Source of the DNA: a virus
Direction: 5' to 3' (one strand)
Virus record (IMG/VR): IMGVR_UViG_3300020451_000233
Coordinates: 1-30,821 of that record
DNA length: 30,821 bases
Shown piece after piece: positions 15,585 to 21,537 of this stretch. Numbering within the stretch: the first letter of the stretch is position 1; each line of letters begins with the position of its first letter. The position numbers and the translations under genes are program-made. The notes beneath the pieces were generated by a model. It searched no databases and was not told where the DNA came from. It worked only from the letters and a program-made list of their open reading frames with translations.

Positions 15585-15614
15585 ATTAAACTTAACGTGA
15601 TTCATACTTGTCAA
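15585..15614 (-). promoter_or_regulatory. Candidate sigma70-like promoter below guaC
   Basis: On the minus strand TTGACA (15609-15614) and TTTAAT (15585-15590) are 18 bases apart, overlapping the end of guaC. It would serve the 40-residue gene at 15447-15569. It is weaker than the others because the -10 has one mismatch and the spacing is one base longer. Confidence 0.45.
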
Positions 15615-16644
15615 ATACTCTGTTGATTACATTATTAACTCTCACAAAGTGAGCCGCCTTAGGCATATCCTTAATTCTTCTTGCGCCGATGTAAGTGCAA
15701 GTACTTCTCACTCCACCTAATATTTGTTCAACAGTCTCTCTGACAGGACCTTTGTCTTGTAGTGTTACTGTTTTGCCTTCTGTGCCTCTGTATCCGTCTT
15801 TCCTTTGTCCATGTGTGCCTAGTGCTGTCTCTGAAGCCATTCCATAAAATATTCTTTTGCCATCTTTTAACTCTAATTCTGATTCGTCGTGTCCTGCTAA
15901 CATTCCACCTAGCATAACAAAATGAGCACCACCACCTAATGCTTTACTTACATCACCTGGTTCAGTGCAACCACCGTCTGCAATTATATGACCACCGACA
16001 CCGTTAGCGGCATCTGAACATTCCATTATTGCTGAAAATTGAGGAACACCAACTCCTGTTTGAGTTCGTGTTGTACACACACTACCTGGACCAATTCCAA
16101 CTTTTACAATATCAGCACCTTTAATAATTAATTCTTCAGTCATGTTTGGTGTCACTACATTACCAGCAATGATAACTTTTTCTGGATATTCTTCTCTAAT
16201 CTGTGTTACAAAGTCCACAAATGATTCATGATACGCATTGGCAACATCAATTGTGATGCAAGGTATATCAGGAAATGATGCCATTACTTGCTTTAATGTT
16301 TGATAATCTTTTGCGTCTTCATCCCATATCGCTCCAGTACCAACACAGGCAGAAACGTATTTGAATTTTAATCCTGTACCTGCGGCTTGTTTCCAATCAT
16401 CTATTGTGTAATGCTTTCTAATTACTGTCAGCATTTTAAATTCTTGTAGCACTCTAGCCATAGCGAAAGTTCCTACACCATCCATATTACTTGCCATTAT
16501 AGGCACGTAAGATAATTCTTTACCACTGTTTCTAAATTTAAATTGTCTTGAAATGTCCACATCACGTCTAGAACTTAAAGTGGATCTTTTAGGTTGTAAT
16601 AAAACGTCTGAATAATCTAAATGTATGTTATAATCAATTCTCAT
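15592..16644 (-). CDS. guaC: GMP reductase
   Basis: GMP reductase converts GMP to IMP with NADPH. The 350-residue protein has no CBS domains, like GuaC (about 347). The active-site loop GIGPGSVCTTRTQTGVG (183-199) contains catalytic Cys190 and Thr192. The region FYGMASETALG...YRGTEGKTV followed by ILGGVRSTCTYIGA is the GMP reductase pattern. IMP dehydrogenase would have a YRGMGSLGAM-type segment and a longer flap. Phage use could be to drain GMP toward IMP and adenine nucleotides, or to alter guanine supply during DNA modification. It overlaps the small HAD gene upstream by 11 bases. Confidence 0.93.
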   Translation of the reverse strand: MRIDYNIHLDYSDVLLQPKRSTLSSRRDVDISRQFKFRNSGKELSYVPIMASNMDGVGTFAMARVLQEFKMLTVIRKHYTIDDWKQAAGTGLKFKYVSACVGTGAIWDEDAKDYQTLKQVMASFPDIPCITIDVANAYHESFVDFVTQIREEYPEKVIIAGNVVTPNMTEELIIKGADIVKVGIGPGSVCTTRTQTGVGVPQFSAIMECSDAANGVGGHIIADGGCTEPGDVSKALGGGAHFVMLGGMLAGHDESELELKDGKRIFYGMASETALGTHGQRKDGYRGTEGKTVTLQDKGPVRETVEQILGGVRSTCTYIGARRIKDMPKAAHFVRVNNVINRVFDKYESR

Positions 16645-16933
16645 TAAAAAATTCCTTTATGTCTACTGCTCTATCATCAACCCAAACATCATACACGGGT
16701 TTCTTCATATTGATTGAAGTGTATTGAACTCCCCAATCATCAAGTTGTTTTTTAGTAAGTTCTGTCCAATCTTTTCCAGAATTACCACCTCTTGCTGTCC
16801 AATAATGAAGTTCGTGTCCTTCATCAAACAGTTTGTTTAACTTTGCAATCCGTTTCATGTCTGGTTGACTTTGTTCGTAATTGCTATTTTCATTATAGCA
16901 AATAGTGTTATCAATGTCAACCATGTACTTCAT
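16634..16933 (-). CDS. Small HAD-like phosphatase
   Basis: A 99-residue protein of the HAD superfamily, small-phosphatase type. The nucleophile motif is MVDIDNTIC (4-12) with Asp6 and Asp8. HYWTARGG (43-50) supplies the second motif, and VWVDDRAVD near 82-90 gives the late acidic pair. The cap domain is missing, so it may accept a large substrate such as a nucleic-acid end or a phosphosugar. No clear ribosome binding site is visible at either ATG (16933 or 16924). A perfect promoter lies inside its first 14 codons. Confidence 0.78.
   Translation of the reverse strand: MKYMVDIDNTICYNENSNYEQSQPDMKRIAKLNKLFDEGHELHYWTARGGNSGKDWTELTKKQLDDWGVQYTSINMKKPVYDVWVDDRAVDIKEFFNEN
16892..16920 (-). promoter_or_regulatory. 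Perfect consensus sigma70-like promoter inside the small HAD gene
   Basis: On the minus strand TTGACA (16915-16920) and TATAAT (16892-16897) are exactly 17 bases apart. Both lie within codons 5-14 of the HAD gene, over the catalytic DIDNT codons. The next good start downstream is guaC at 16644. Confidence 0.6.
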
Positions 16934-16945
16934 TATTGGTCTAGT

Positions 16946-17206
16946 CTATTTGTCTTTGCCAACTGCAATAATTAAATTTTCTAGACTATCAAAAGCCTCA
17001 GAATATTTGCTCCACTCACCTTTGTGTGCAATTTTTATTGCCTTGTTGATTAATGCAGGTTTTACTTCTAATTCTTCGGACACTGCTTTCACTGTGTCTT
17101 TCAGTCCTGCATTTAAGTCTTCTATTTCCTGTAAAACATTAGAACCTTCGTCTACTATTCTTTTGAGTTTCGCTTGTTCTTCAGGGCCGTATGTTCTTGC
17201 TGACAT
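16946..17206 (-). CDS. dsbA: DsbA-like double-stranded DNA-binding protein
   Basis: T4 DsbA is an 89-residue protein that binds DNA near late promoters. This 86-residue protein has the same size and all-helical layout: a charged coiled helix at 1-35, then VKAVSEELEVKPALINKAIK with the spacing of the T4 and cyanophage versions, then a C-terminal helix with SEAFDSLENL. AGGAG lies nine bases before the ATG. It is made from the peroxiredoxin promoter in an early operon, as expected for a late-transcription helper. The match is by pattern and size only. Confidence 0.65.
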   Translation of the reverse strand: MSARTYGPEEQAKLKRIVDEGSNVLQEIEDLNAGLKDTVKAVSEELEVKPALINKAIKIAHKGEWSKYSEAFDSLENLIIAVGKDK

Positions 17207-17210
17207 ATTG

Positions 17211-17633
17211 TTATGCTCCTTTATATGCTTCTAGAGTTCTTGTAAATTTGCCTGCGTGAGATTTTTCTGCCTTTGCTAATGTTTCGAACCAGTCTGCAAT
17301 TTCTTCAAAGCCTTCTTCTCTGGCTGTTCTTGCCATACCAGGGTACATATCTGTATATTCATGTGTTTCACCATGTATAGCAGATTTTAAATTGTCTTCT
17401 GTTTCTCCCATCGGTTCACCTGTTGCAGGATCTCCCACTTCTTCTAAATATTCTAGATGTCCGTGTGCGTGTCCTGTCTCACCTTCTGCTGTTGATCTAA
17501 ACACTTGAGCAACATCTGGTGCACCTTCTATATCTGCCTTTTGAGCAAAGTATAGATATCTTCTGTTTGCTTGTGACTCACCTGAAAATGCATCTTTCAA
17601 GTTGTCTGCTGTCTTACTACCTTTTAGTTCCAT
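17211..17633 (-). CDS. Rubrerythrin-like di-iron protein without rubredoxin domain
   Basis: Rubrerythrins reduce hydrogen peroxide at a di-iron centre in a four-helix bundle. This 140-residue protein keeps the iron ligands: Glu19 in FSGESQANRRYL, Glu52 and His55 in EGETGH, Glu89 and Glu92 in HGETHEYTDMY, and Glu123 with His126 in KAEKSHAGKF. The C-terminal rubredoxin domain with its four cysteines is absent, so electrons must come from another partner. It follows the peroxiredoxin gene after 12 bases, which suggests joint peroxide defence. A strong GGAG precedes the ATG. Confidence 0.9.
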   Translation of the reverse strand: MELKGSKTADNLKDAFSGESQANRRYLYFAQKADIEGAPDVAQVFRSTAEGETGHAHGHLEYLEEVGDPATGEPMGETEDNLKSAIHGETHEYTDMYPGMARTAREEGFEEIADWFETLAKAEKSHAGKFTRTLEAYKGA

Positions 17634-17645
17634 TTTTTTTCTCCG

Positions 17646-18239
17646 TTATGCTTTGTTATGATCTATACCTGAGTAGTCACCGTAACTTCCTGTTTCGTGT
17701 GCTTCTTTAAGATAACCAATCATATTGTCTGGTGTCGACTCAACGTATGGGTCGTCGTCTGTCCCTTCATTGTTTATGCCAGGCTCTTGCCACCATTTTT
17801 CTACTGCACCGTCATTAACGACAGCCATATATCTCCAACTTCTATTTCCGAAGCCTAAATGGTTTTTTCCTATAAGCATACCCATAAATCTTGTAAAGTT
17901 TCCAGAACCATCTGGAATCATTTTTACGTTTTGTATATTCATTCTATCTGCCCATGCGTTCATTACATATGAATCATTAACTGATATACAATATATTTCG
18001 TCAATGCCCATATCCTTAATACTATTATATTCTTTTTCGAATCCTGGAAGTTGTTGACTTGAGCACGTAGGAGTAAATGCTCCTGGTAGACTAAAAATTA
18101 CTACCCTTTTACCTTTGAAATATGAATCTGTTGTTGCGTTATGCCACTCACCACCAATTGCACAACCGCCATCGGTCTCCACTTCATCACCTGTTCTTAT
18201 TCTGAATGTTACTTTTGGGACTTTGAATCCTTCTATCAT
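17646..18239 (-). CDS. Peroxiredoxin, Prx5-like
   Basis: A thiol peroxidase of 197 residues. The active site LPGAFTPTCSSQQLPGF (51-67) has the peroxidatic Cys59 in the PxxxTxxC pattern and is typical of the Prx5 subfamily. An arginine in FGNRSWRYMAVV completes the pocket. Cys26 and Cys84 are possible resolving cysteines. The C-terminal 30 residues extend past the Prx5 core (DDDPYVESTPDNM and on). It leads an early operon with the rubrerythrin-like gene and dsbA behind a strong promoter. Reductant unknown, probably host thioredoxin, glutaredoxin or glutathione. Confidence 0.92.
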   Translation of the reverse strand: MIEGFKVPKVTFRIRTGDEVETDGGCAIGGEWHNATTDSYFKGKRVVIFSLPGAFTPTCSSQQLPGFEKEYNSIKDMGIDEIYCISVNDSYVMNAWADRMNIQNVKMIPDGSGNFTRFMGMLIGKNHLGFGNRSWRYMAVVNDGAVEKWWQEPGINNEGTDDDPYVESTPDNMIGYLKEAHETGSYGDYSGIDHNKA

Positions 18240-18276
18240 AATGTACTATACCTGTTTTAAAAATTAATATAAATGA

Positions 18277-18305
18277 ATTATACTTAATTCTTTGGGTAAA
18301 GTCAA
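18277..18305 (-). promoter_or_regulatory. Sigma70-like promoter of the peroxiredoxin operon
   Basis: On the minus strand TTGACT (18300-18305) and TATAAT (18277-18282) are 17 bases apart, in the gap between the late gene at 18309 and the peroxiredoxin gene. The leader would be about 32 bases. No hairpin or T-run is seen that would stop late transcripts here. Confidence 0.85.
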
Positions 18306-18308
18306 TGA

Positions 18309-18962
18309 TTATTCTTTGGCTGGACTGTCTTTTTCTTCGTAGAAGTAATCGTTTGTGTCACCAAAAGTCACTGTGCTTTCGTTTTCACAGAAAAACTCTT
18401 TGGTGCTTACTTGGAAGTCTGGTCTTTTTAGTTCTGATGCTGTTAAGGATTGTTCGTACCAAAGCATTCTATTGTTTGGTTGTGCGAAATATTGACCATT
18501 AATTAGTCTGCCAAAATTGTGTTGTTTGTGTTCGCTTGGTACTTCTGAAACTCCAGTGTTCACAGAGTTTGGATCACCGTGGCAGGCATCTACTGTGAAA
18601 AGATATTCGCCTTTCATTCTGCCACCGCCTTTTAACATAATTTCCACATCACAATTTTTAAGCATGGATTTTGTCCACACTTGGATATTGCTACTGAAAC
18701 TATCCCAAAGTTCTAATGTGCCTAGTGGTAATTGTTCTTCTTCTTTGATATCTGTACGCCACACAAATGCTGATAATGGAAATTTATCGAAACAAGCGCC
18801 ATACTCTGGAAGGTATGCTTCAAACATTAACGCTCTGCCTTGCACTGATTTGACAGCAATAATAACTGCCTCTACAAATTCGCCGTGGCCTCTTTCAAGG
18901 TCGTGTAAGTATTCTTTACGAACCCAACATTTTGTATACGGAATATTTGCAACGAAATTCAA
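18309..18962 (-). CDS. Conserved T4-like phage hypothetical protein, TTG start
   Basis: A 217-residue protein that starts at a TTG at 18960-18962. The start is fixed by a very strong GGGGGAGG seven bases upstream, and by a late promoter at 18991. The first in-frame ATG is far inside. I recall similar T4-like cyanophage proteins from the YLHDLERGHGEFVEA region (18-32) and the FEAYLPEYGACFDKFPLSAF region, with no known function. The fold looks mostly beta. It may be a virion or late regulatory protein. It is the last gene before the early peroxiredoxin operon. Confidence 0.82.
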   Translation of the reverse strand: MNFVANIPYTKCWVRKEYLHDLERGHGEFVEAVIIAVKSVQGRALMFEAYLPEYGACFDKFPLSAFVWRTDIKEEEQLPLGTLELWDSFSSNIQVWTKSMLKNCDVEIMLKGGGRMKGEYLFTVDACHGDPNSVNTGVSEVPSEHKQHNFGRLINGQYFAQPNNRMLWYEQSLTASELKRPDFQVSTKEFFCENESTVTFGDTNDYFYEEKDSPAKE

Positions 18963-18989
18963 GACACAACCTCCCCCTTGTTAATTACT

Positions 18990-18997
18990 GTATTTAT
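18990..18997 (-). promoter_or_regulatory. T4-type late promoter for the 18309 gene
   Basis: ATAAATAC on the minus strand, 28 bases above the TTG start of the 18309 gene and outside any coding sequence. ATAAATA is the core of T4 and cyanophage late promoters. The leader holds the GGGGGAGG ribosome binding site. Confidence 0.7.
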
Positions 18998-19020
18998 GGA
19001 AAATTATATCTTAAGTAGAT

Positions 19021-19422
19021 TTACGACTTCTTTTTTGTGTTGACGTTTATTGCTTTGCCACGTCTATTTGGATTAGGATCTTTTCTTCTTTTTCTTGCCG
19101 CCGCACTTGCTCTGCCTTTTTTACCTAATGAGTATGCTTTTGATCTAGGTAGACATTTAGGTTTGCCCTCTCCTTTTTTCTTACCACCACACGTGCCTCG
19201 AATCTTTCCTCCTGGACCCATACGCACCCATTTGTCTTTGAACCATTTTTTCAGATTTTCGTCTAAGGATTCGTCTAGTATAAGATCGTAACATTTAACA
19301 CAGAAGTCTACGTGTTCCCTTTTAACGCAGTTGGGTACTCTTTTTCCGAACATGGTCTTCATGCCCTTCTTCTCGTAACCCTTCCAACAACGTGTGCCTT
19401 CTGTGATTTCGTTTATCTTCAT
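19021..19422 (-). CDS. Basic protein with DUF5872-like tail and capsid-targeting-like leader
   Basis: A 133-residue, very basic protein. It opens MKINEITE|G, matching the T4 leader style and the (Leu/Ile)-x-Glu|(Ala/Gly/Ser) cut of the prohead protease gp21. Residues 11-35 form the RCWKGYEKKGMKT...VPNCVKR module. After a LDESLDENLKKWF linker comes KWVRMGPGGKIRGTC...GEGKPKCLP, then a Lys/Arg/Ala-rich end. I recall this last part as DUF5872 in marine phages. Four paired cysteines could bind zinc. It may be a packaged DNA-binding protein. The ATG overlaps the upstream stop (TAATG). Confidence 0.8.
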   Translation of the reverse strand: MKINEITEGTRCWKGYEKKGMKTMFGKRVPNCVKREHVDFCVKCYDLILDESLDENLKKWFKDKWVRMGPGGKIRGTCGGKKKGEGKPKCLPRSKAYSLGKKGRASAAARKRRKDPNPNRRGKAINVNTKKKS

Positions 19423-20315
19423 TACTTCTTACTCTTGTTGCCCCAATTAGCCGCGCCTTTTTTACGACACTGCACTAGAGCACCAGAGGCGTAAGCCGAA
19501 GGCCAAACTTTGTATCTTGCTTTTACTTTGTGATAGCAGGCATCTTGTTTCTCTGCCAGTTTTTCGAATTCTTCTTCTGTGATAGGTTTACCAACAAAAT
19601 CTTCTAGGACTGCTTCAGTCTTTTTTTTTGAGACCTCGTCTAGTTTTGTTTGATATTTTTTGCTGATTGTTTCTTTGTATGTAGGTTCAGGTTGTTCTGA
19701 TTTTGTTTTAATTGCTTGAACAATCTTTGTTCTTGATTCTGTCATCTCTTCGCTAGACATCATTTCGTAATCCATGTAATGGAATACTGAACTTAGGTAA
19801 TCACTTGCTTTTGTAATCTTAGCCGCAACCCAACCTTCTAATCCTTCCTCTTCGGAAATGCCTTTTAATCTTTCATGCAGTTTGATTGAATATTTTGCCG
19901 CTTTGTATAAATCTGATCTTGCCATTTGCACTTCGTGGTCTTGTTCTACTTTTTGTGCCATTTGTGCTAGGTCTTCTGTTTGTATTGATTCGTCTTTAAT
20001 TAAATCGTGTTGATGTTTTTGTAAGTCTGCCATGTTATCAAATGTTCCTGTTAGTTTGCCATTTCTGTATGAATAGAATTTACCATCTTTGTTCTTTGCC
20101 GCTAATCCGTATTTGTTCATGCCTTTAGATGAATTGTCATCTTCTGCTCTTAAAGAAGAAAGTTTATAACCTTTTGCCATGTACTCATCCTTTTTCTCTG
20201 CAGGTATCATGATTGTTTTTCCGTCTTTGTGTACGTAAACTTTTGGTTCTGCTTTACCTACTCTTTTTAAGTCTGTTGCTTGAACTCCGTCACCTGACAT
20301 TTCTTTGAATTTCAT
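19422..20315 (-). CDS. Late protein with helical core and Cys-containing basic tail
   Basis: I start at the ATG at 20313-20315 (MKFKEMSGDG), giving 297 residues. A TTG at 20339 would add 8 residues but lies inside the Cys-rich small gene. The opening fits the shared M-[KR]-x-x-E leader. A middle helical region has LHERLKGISEEEGLEGWVAAKITKASDY, which I remember from many cyanophage proteins. The end carries CYHKVKARYKVWPSAYASG followed by a second Cys and a basic stop. Probably an internal head or scaffold-associated protein. No enzyme motif is seen. Confidence 0.8.
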   Translation of the reverse strand: MKFKEMSGDGVQATDLKRVGKAEPKVYVHKDGKTIMIPAEKKDEYMAKGYKLSSLRAEDDNSSKGMNKYGLAAKNKDGKFYSYRNGKLTGTFDNMADLQKHQHDLIKDESIQTEDLAQMAQKVEQDHEVQMARSDLYKAAKYSIKLHERLKGISEEEGLEGWVAAKITKASDYLSSVFHYMDYEMMSSEEMTESRTKIVQAIKTKSEQPEPTYKETISKKYQTKLDEVSKKKTEAVLEDFVGKPITEEEFEKLAEKQDACYHKVKARYKVWPSAYASGALVQCRKKGAANWGNKSKK

Positions 20316-20317
20316 AA

Positions 20318-20404
20318 TTAATCTCTTGTTTCTCCGCAATCATCACATCTGCAATAGTCACAGTTGCAATTTTCACATTCGCATTTACAATTTTTACAAG
20401 CCAT
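20318..20404 (-). CDS. Cysteine-rich microprotein, metallothionein-like
   Basis: A 28-codon frame from the ATG at 20402-20404 to TAA at 20318-20320. Nine of 28 residues are cysteine, in spaced pairs: MACKNCKCECENCNCDYC and on to CRCDDCGETRD. Such spacing (Cys-x-Cys, Cys-x-x-Cys) is what metal-thiolate proteins show. It sits exactly between the 20413 gene and the 20315 gene with no room for anything else. A late promoter motif ends five bases before the ATG, so it would be read from an almost leaderless mRNA or from read-through. No good ribosome binding site is present. The composition is hard to explain as non-coding sequence. Confidence 0.55.
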   Translation of the reverse strand: MACKNCKCECENCNCDYCRCDDCGETRD

Positions 20405-20409
20405 GTTAA

Positions 20410-20416
20410 TATTTAT
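20410..20416 (-). promoter_or_regulatory. Late promoter motif overlapping a stop codon
   Basis: ATAAATA on the minus strand. Its TAA is the stop codon of the 20413 gene. The next ATG (Cys-rich gene) begins five bases downstream. Confidence 0.55.
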
Positions 20417-20670
20417 CTCTTTAGCGGTCCACCGAAGATACTCACTCCTGGTAATGCATGAGCGCCTTTGGCTGTGCCGTCTTTCTTTTTAGGTTGTACT
20501 ACTTTCGGTAATCTTGGAGCCTTTGTTCCTGACTTTCCAGGAGTACCTGTGTATGATTTCTTAAATCTATCAGGGCCTACTGCTATGTGTGGTGATGCCA
20601 CTGTTGCAATATTGGCGGCACTTGTTGCGCCTACTGACGCTACTTCTGATATGATATCTCTAATCTTCAT
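20413..20670 (-). CDS. Small basic late protein with capsid-targeting-like leader
   Basis: An 85-residue protein opening MKIRDIISE, the clearest case of the shared leader in this region. It continues VASVGATSAANIATVASPH, a low-complexity segment I recall from marine T4-like phages, then a Pro/Lys/Gly-rich basic end. It looks disordered and soluble. Ile7-Ser8-Glu9 fits the gp21 cut pattern except that Val follows. A packaged internal protein is the best guess. The ATG has no strong ribosome binding site. Confidence 0.75.
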   Translation of the reverse strand: MKIRDIISEVASVGATSAANIATVASPHIAVGPDRFKKSYTGTPGKSGTKAPRLPKVVQPKKKDGTAKGAHALPGVSIFGGPLKR

Positions 20671-20674
20671 ATGT

Positions 20675-20857
20675 TTATTTACTTGGTTTAAACAAATTCT
20701 TCACTTTTTTAGAAGTGCTGTATTTTGCGTGAGGCACTTTAAGGTTCTTCTTGCCGTAAATATCGCCTATTTTATGTCGGTACACCATTAGTTCTGGATC
20801 CAAGCCGTAATGATAATCAATACGTGCCTCCACCATTTTGATGTCCTTGTAACGCAT
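20675..20857 (-). CDS. Small basic late protein with leader-like N-terminus
   Basis: A 60-residue basic protein (MRYKDIKMVEARIDYHYGL at the start, ending KKVKNLFKPSK). The opening has the same charge pattern as the T4 leader MKTYQEFIAE|A, including Val-Glu|Ala at residues 9-11. The ATG directly follows the stop of the 30-residue gene (TAAATG), so translation is probably coupled. No family is recognised. Confidence 0.7.
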   Translation of the reverse strand: MRYKDIKMVEARIDYHYGLDPELMVYRHKIGDIYGKKNLKVPHAKYSTSKKVKNLFKPSK

Positions 20858-20950
20858 TTACTTAAATTTTCTTTTAATGCTGTCCACAAGTACTCTTAAT
20901 TTAGAGAATTTGTACCAACCATTAACTTTTTTTGCTATCTTTTTAAACAT
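20858..20950 (-). CDS. Cationic 30-residue peptide
   Basis: An ATG at 20948-20950 opens 30 codons: MFKKIAKKVNGWYKFSKL, then RVLVDSIKRKFK and TAA at 20858-20860. AGGAG lies seven bases upstream and ATAAATA 20 bases above the ATG, so this small gene has better expression signals than many larger ones. Ten of 30 residues are Lys or Arg and the helix would be amphipathic. It could bind DNA or membranes. No family is recognised. Confidence 0.75.
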   Translation of the reverse strand: MFKKIAKKVNGWYKFSKLRVLVDSIKRKFK

Positions 20951-20969
20951 AGTTTATCTCCTATGTGTG

Positions 20970-20976
20970 TATTTAT
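20970..20976 (-). promoter_or_regulatory. T4-type late promoter for the 30-residue peptide gene
   Basis: ATAAATA on the minus strand, outside coding sequence in the 44-base gap, 19 bases above the ATG at 20950. The AGGAG ribosome binding site lies between them. Confidence 0.75.
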
Positions 20977-20994
20977 CGGATTTTGTGTGTGAAA

Positions 20995-21237
20995 TTAGGC
21001 TAGTTTTTTCAGATGTTCTATGCCGTTGTCTATTACAGCACGGTTGTTTATGCTACCTGGACCTGCTTCTTCATCACCTGAACGTAATGATTCTAGTCCT
21101 TCTACGAATGCATCTGCTGTGATTTCTTTTGATTCGAATCTGTCTTTTAAAGCAAGGATACTTTTAGCAGTTTCTTTTGCCCATCCGCTAGTGCCTTCGT
21201 CGTCTCTTATTCTTAATAGTTCTGTCAAGTAGTTCAT
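20995..21237 (-). CDS. Small acidic helical hypothetical protein
   Basis: An 80-residue acidic protein (MNYLTELLRIRDDEGTSGW at the start). It reads as three helices, with a flexible GDEEAGPGS stretch before the last. A perfect TATAAATA late promoter lies five bases above the ATG and no ribosome binding site is visible, so the mRNA may be leaderless. No family is recognised. Confidence 0.75.
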   Translation of the reverse strand: MNYLTELLRIRDDEGTSGWAKETAKSILALKDRFESKEITADAFVEGLESLRSGDEEAGPGSINNRAVIDNGIEHLKKLA

Positions 21238-21242
21238 ATTGT

Positions 21243-21250
21243 TATTTATA
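21243..21250 (-). promoter_or_regulatory. Perfect T4 late promoter TATAAATA
   Basis: TATAAATA on the minus strand, the full T4 late consensus. Its TAA (21246-21248) is the stop codon of the 52-residue gene upstream, and the ATG of the next gene lies only five bases downstream. Confidence 0.75.
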
Positions 21251-21404
21251 CTTTCTTAGGACGCCAGCCACCTCTTTTGCCATTTGCTGATTTATCCCAG
21301 TGCTGTACTGTGCCGTCTTTCAGCACACGATAACTCTTAAACTTTTTAGGCTTTTTACCTAGTGAGTTATACGGTTTGGGTTTATTCGCTCTTCTGAACG
21401 CCAT
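21246..21404 (-). CDS. Small basic late protein, 52 residues
   Basis: An ATG at 21402-21404 opens 52 codons starting MAFRRANKPKPYNSLGKKPK and ending GGWRPKKV, with the stop inside the late promoter at 21243. It fills the gap between two genes and overlaps the upstream one by 23 bases. It is very basic with a VLKDGTVQHWDK turn that looks like a small beta unit. AATGG context is present but no strong ribosome binding site. Probably a DNA-associated late protein. Confidence 0.65.
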   Translation of the reverse strand: MAFRRANKPKPYNSLGKKPKKFKSYRVLKDGTVQHWDKSANGKRGGWRPKKV

Positions 21405-21537
21405 TGATAATATCCATTGCTTCCAGTATTTCTTCTATACTGTATTTACCATAAATGTGCTTGGTATCTGTCCAATGAAAATTACCTTCTTCGTCCACTC
21501 TAACTGACCATTTTTTATCAGGTGATTCTGATATCAT
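21382..21537 (-). CDS. Small hypothetical protein, 51 residues
   Basis: I start at the ATG at 21535-21537 (MISESPDKKWSVRVDEEGNF), giving 51 residues. It overlaps the HAD gene's end by 4 bases (ATGA type). A TTG at 21576 would add 13 residues over that gene. The protein reads as a small beta sheet (KWSVRVDEEGNFHWTD) and one helix (SIEEILEAMDII). No family is recognised. Confidence 0.7.
   Translation of the reverse strand: MISESPDKKWSVRVDEEGNFHWTDTKHIYGKYSIEEILEAMDIINGVQKSE

Noticed and set aside
15592-16644. IMP dehydrogenase as identity of this gene
   Set aside because: The sequence after the active site (YRGTEGKTV, ILGGVRSTCTYIGA) is the GMP reductase pattern, and the CBS domains are missing.
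19003-19008. TATAAT just above the late promoter at 18990
   Set aside because: No -35 partner is present. The ATAAATA next to it explains the region better.
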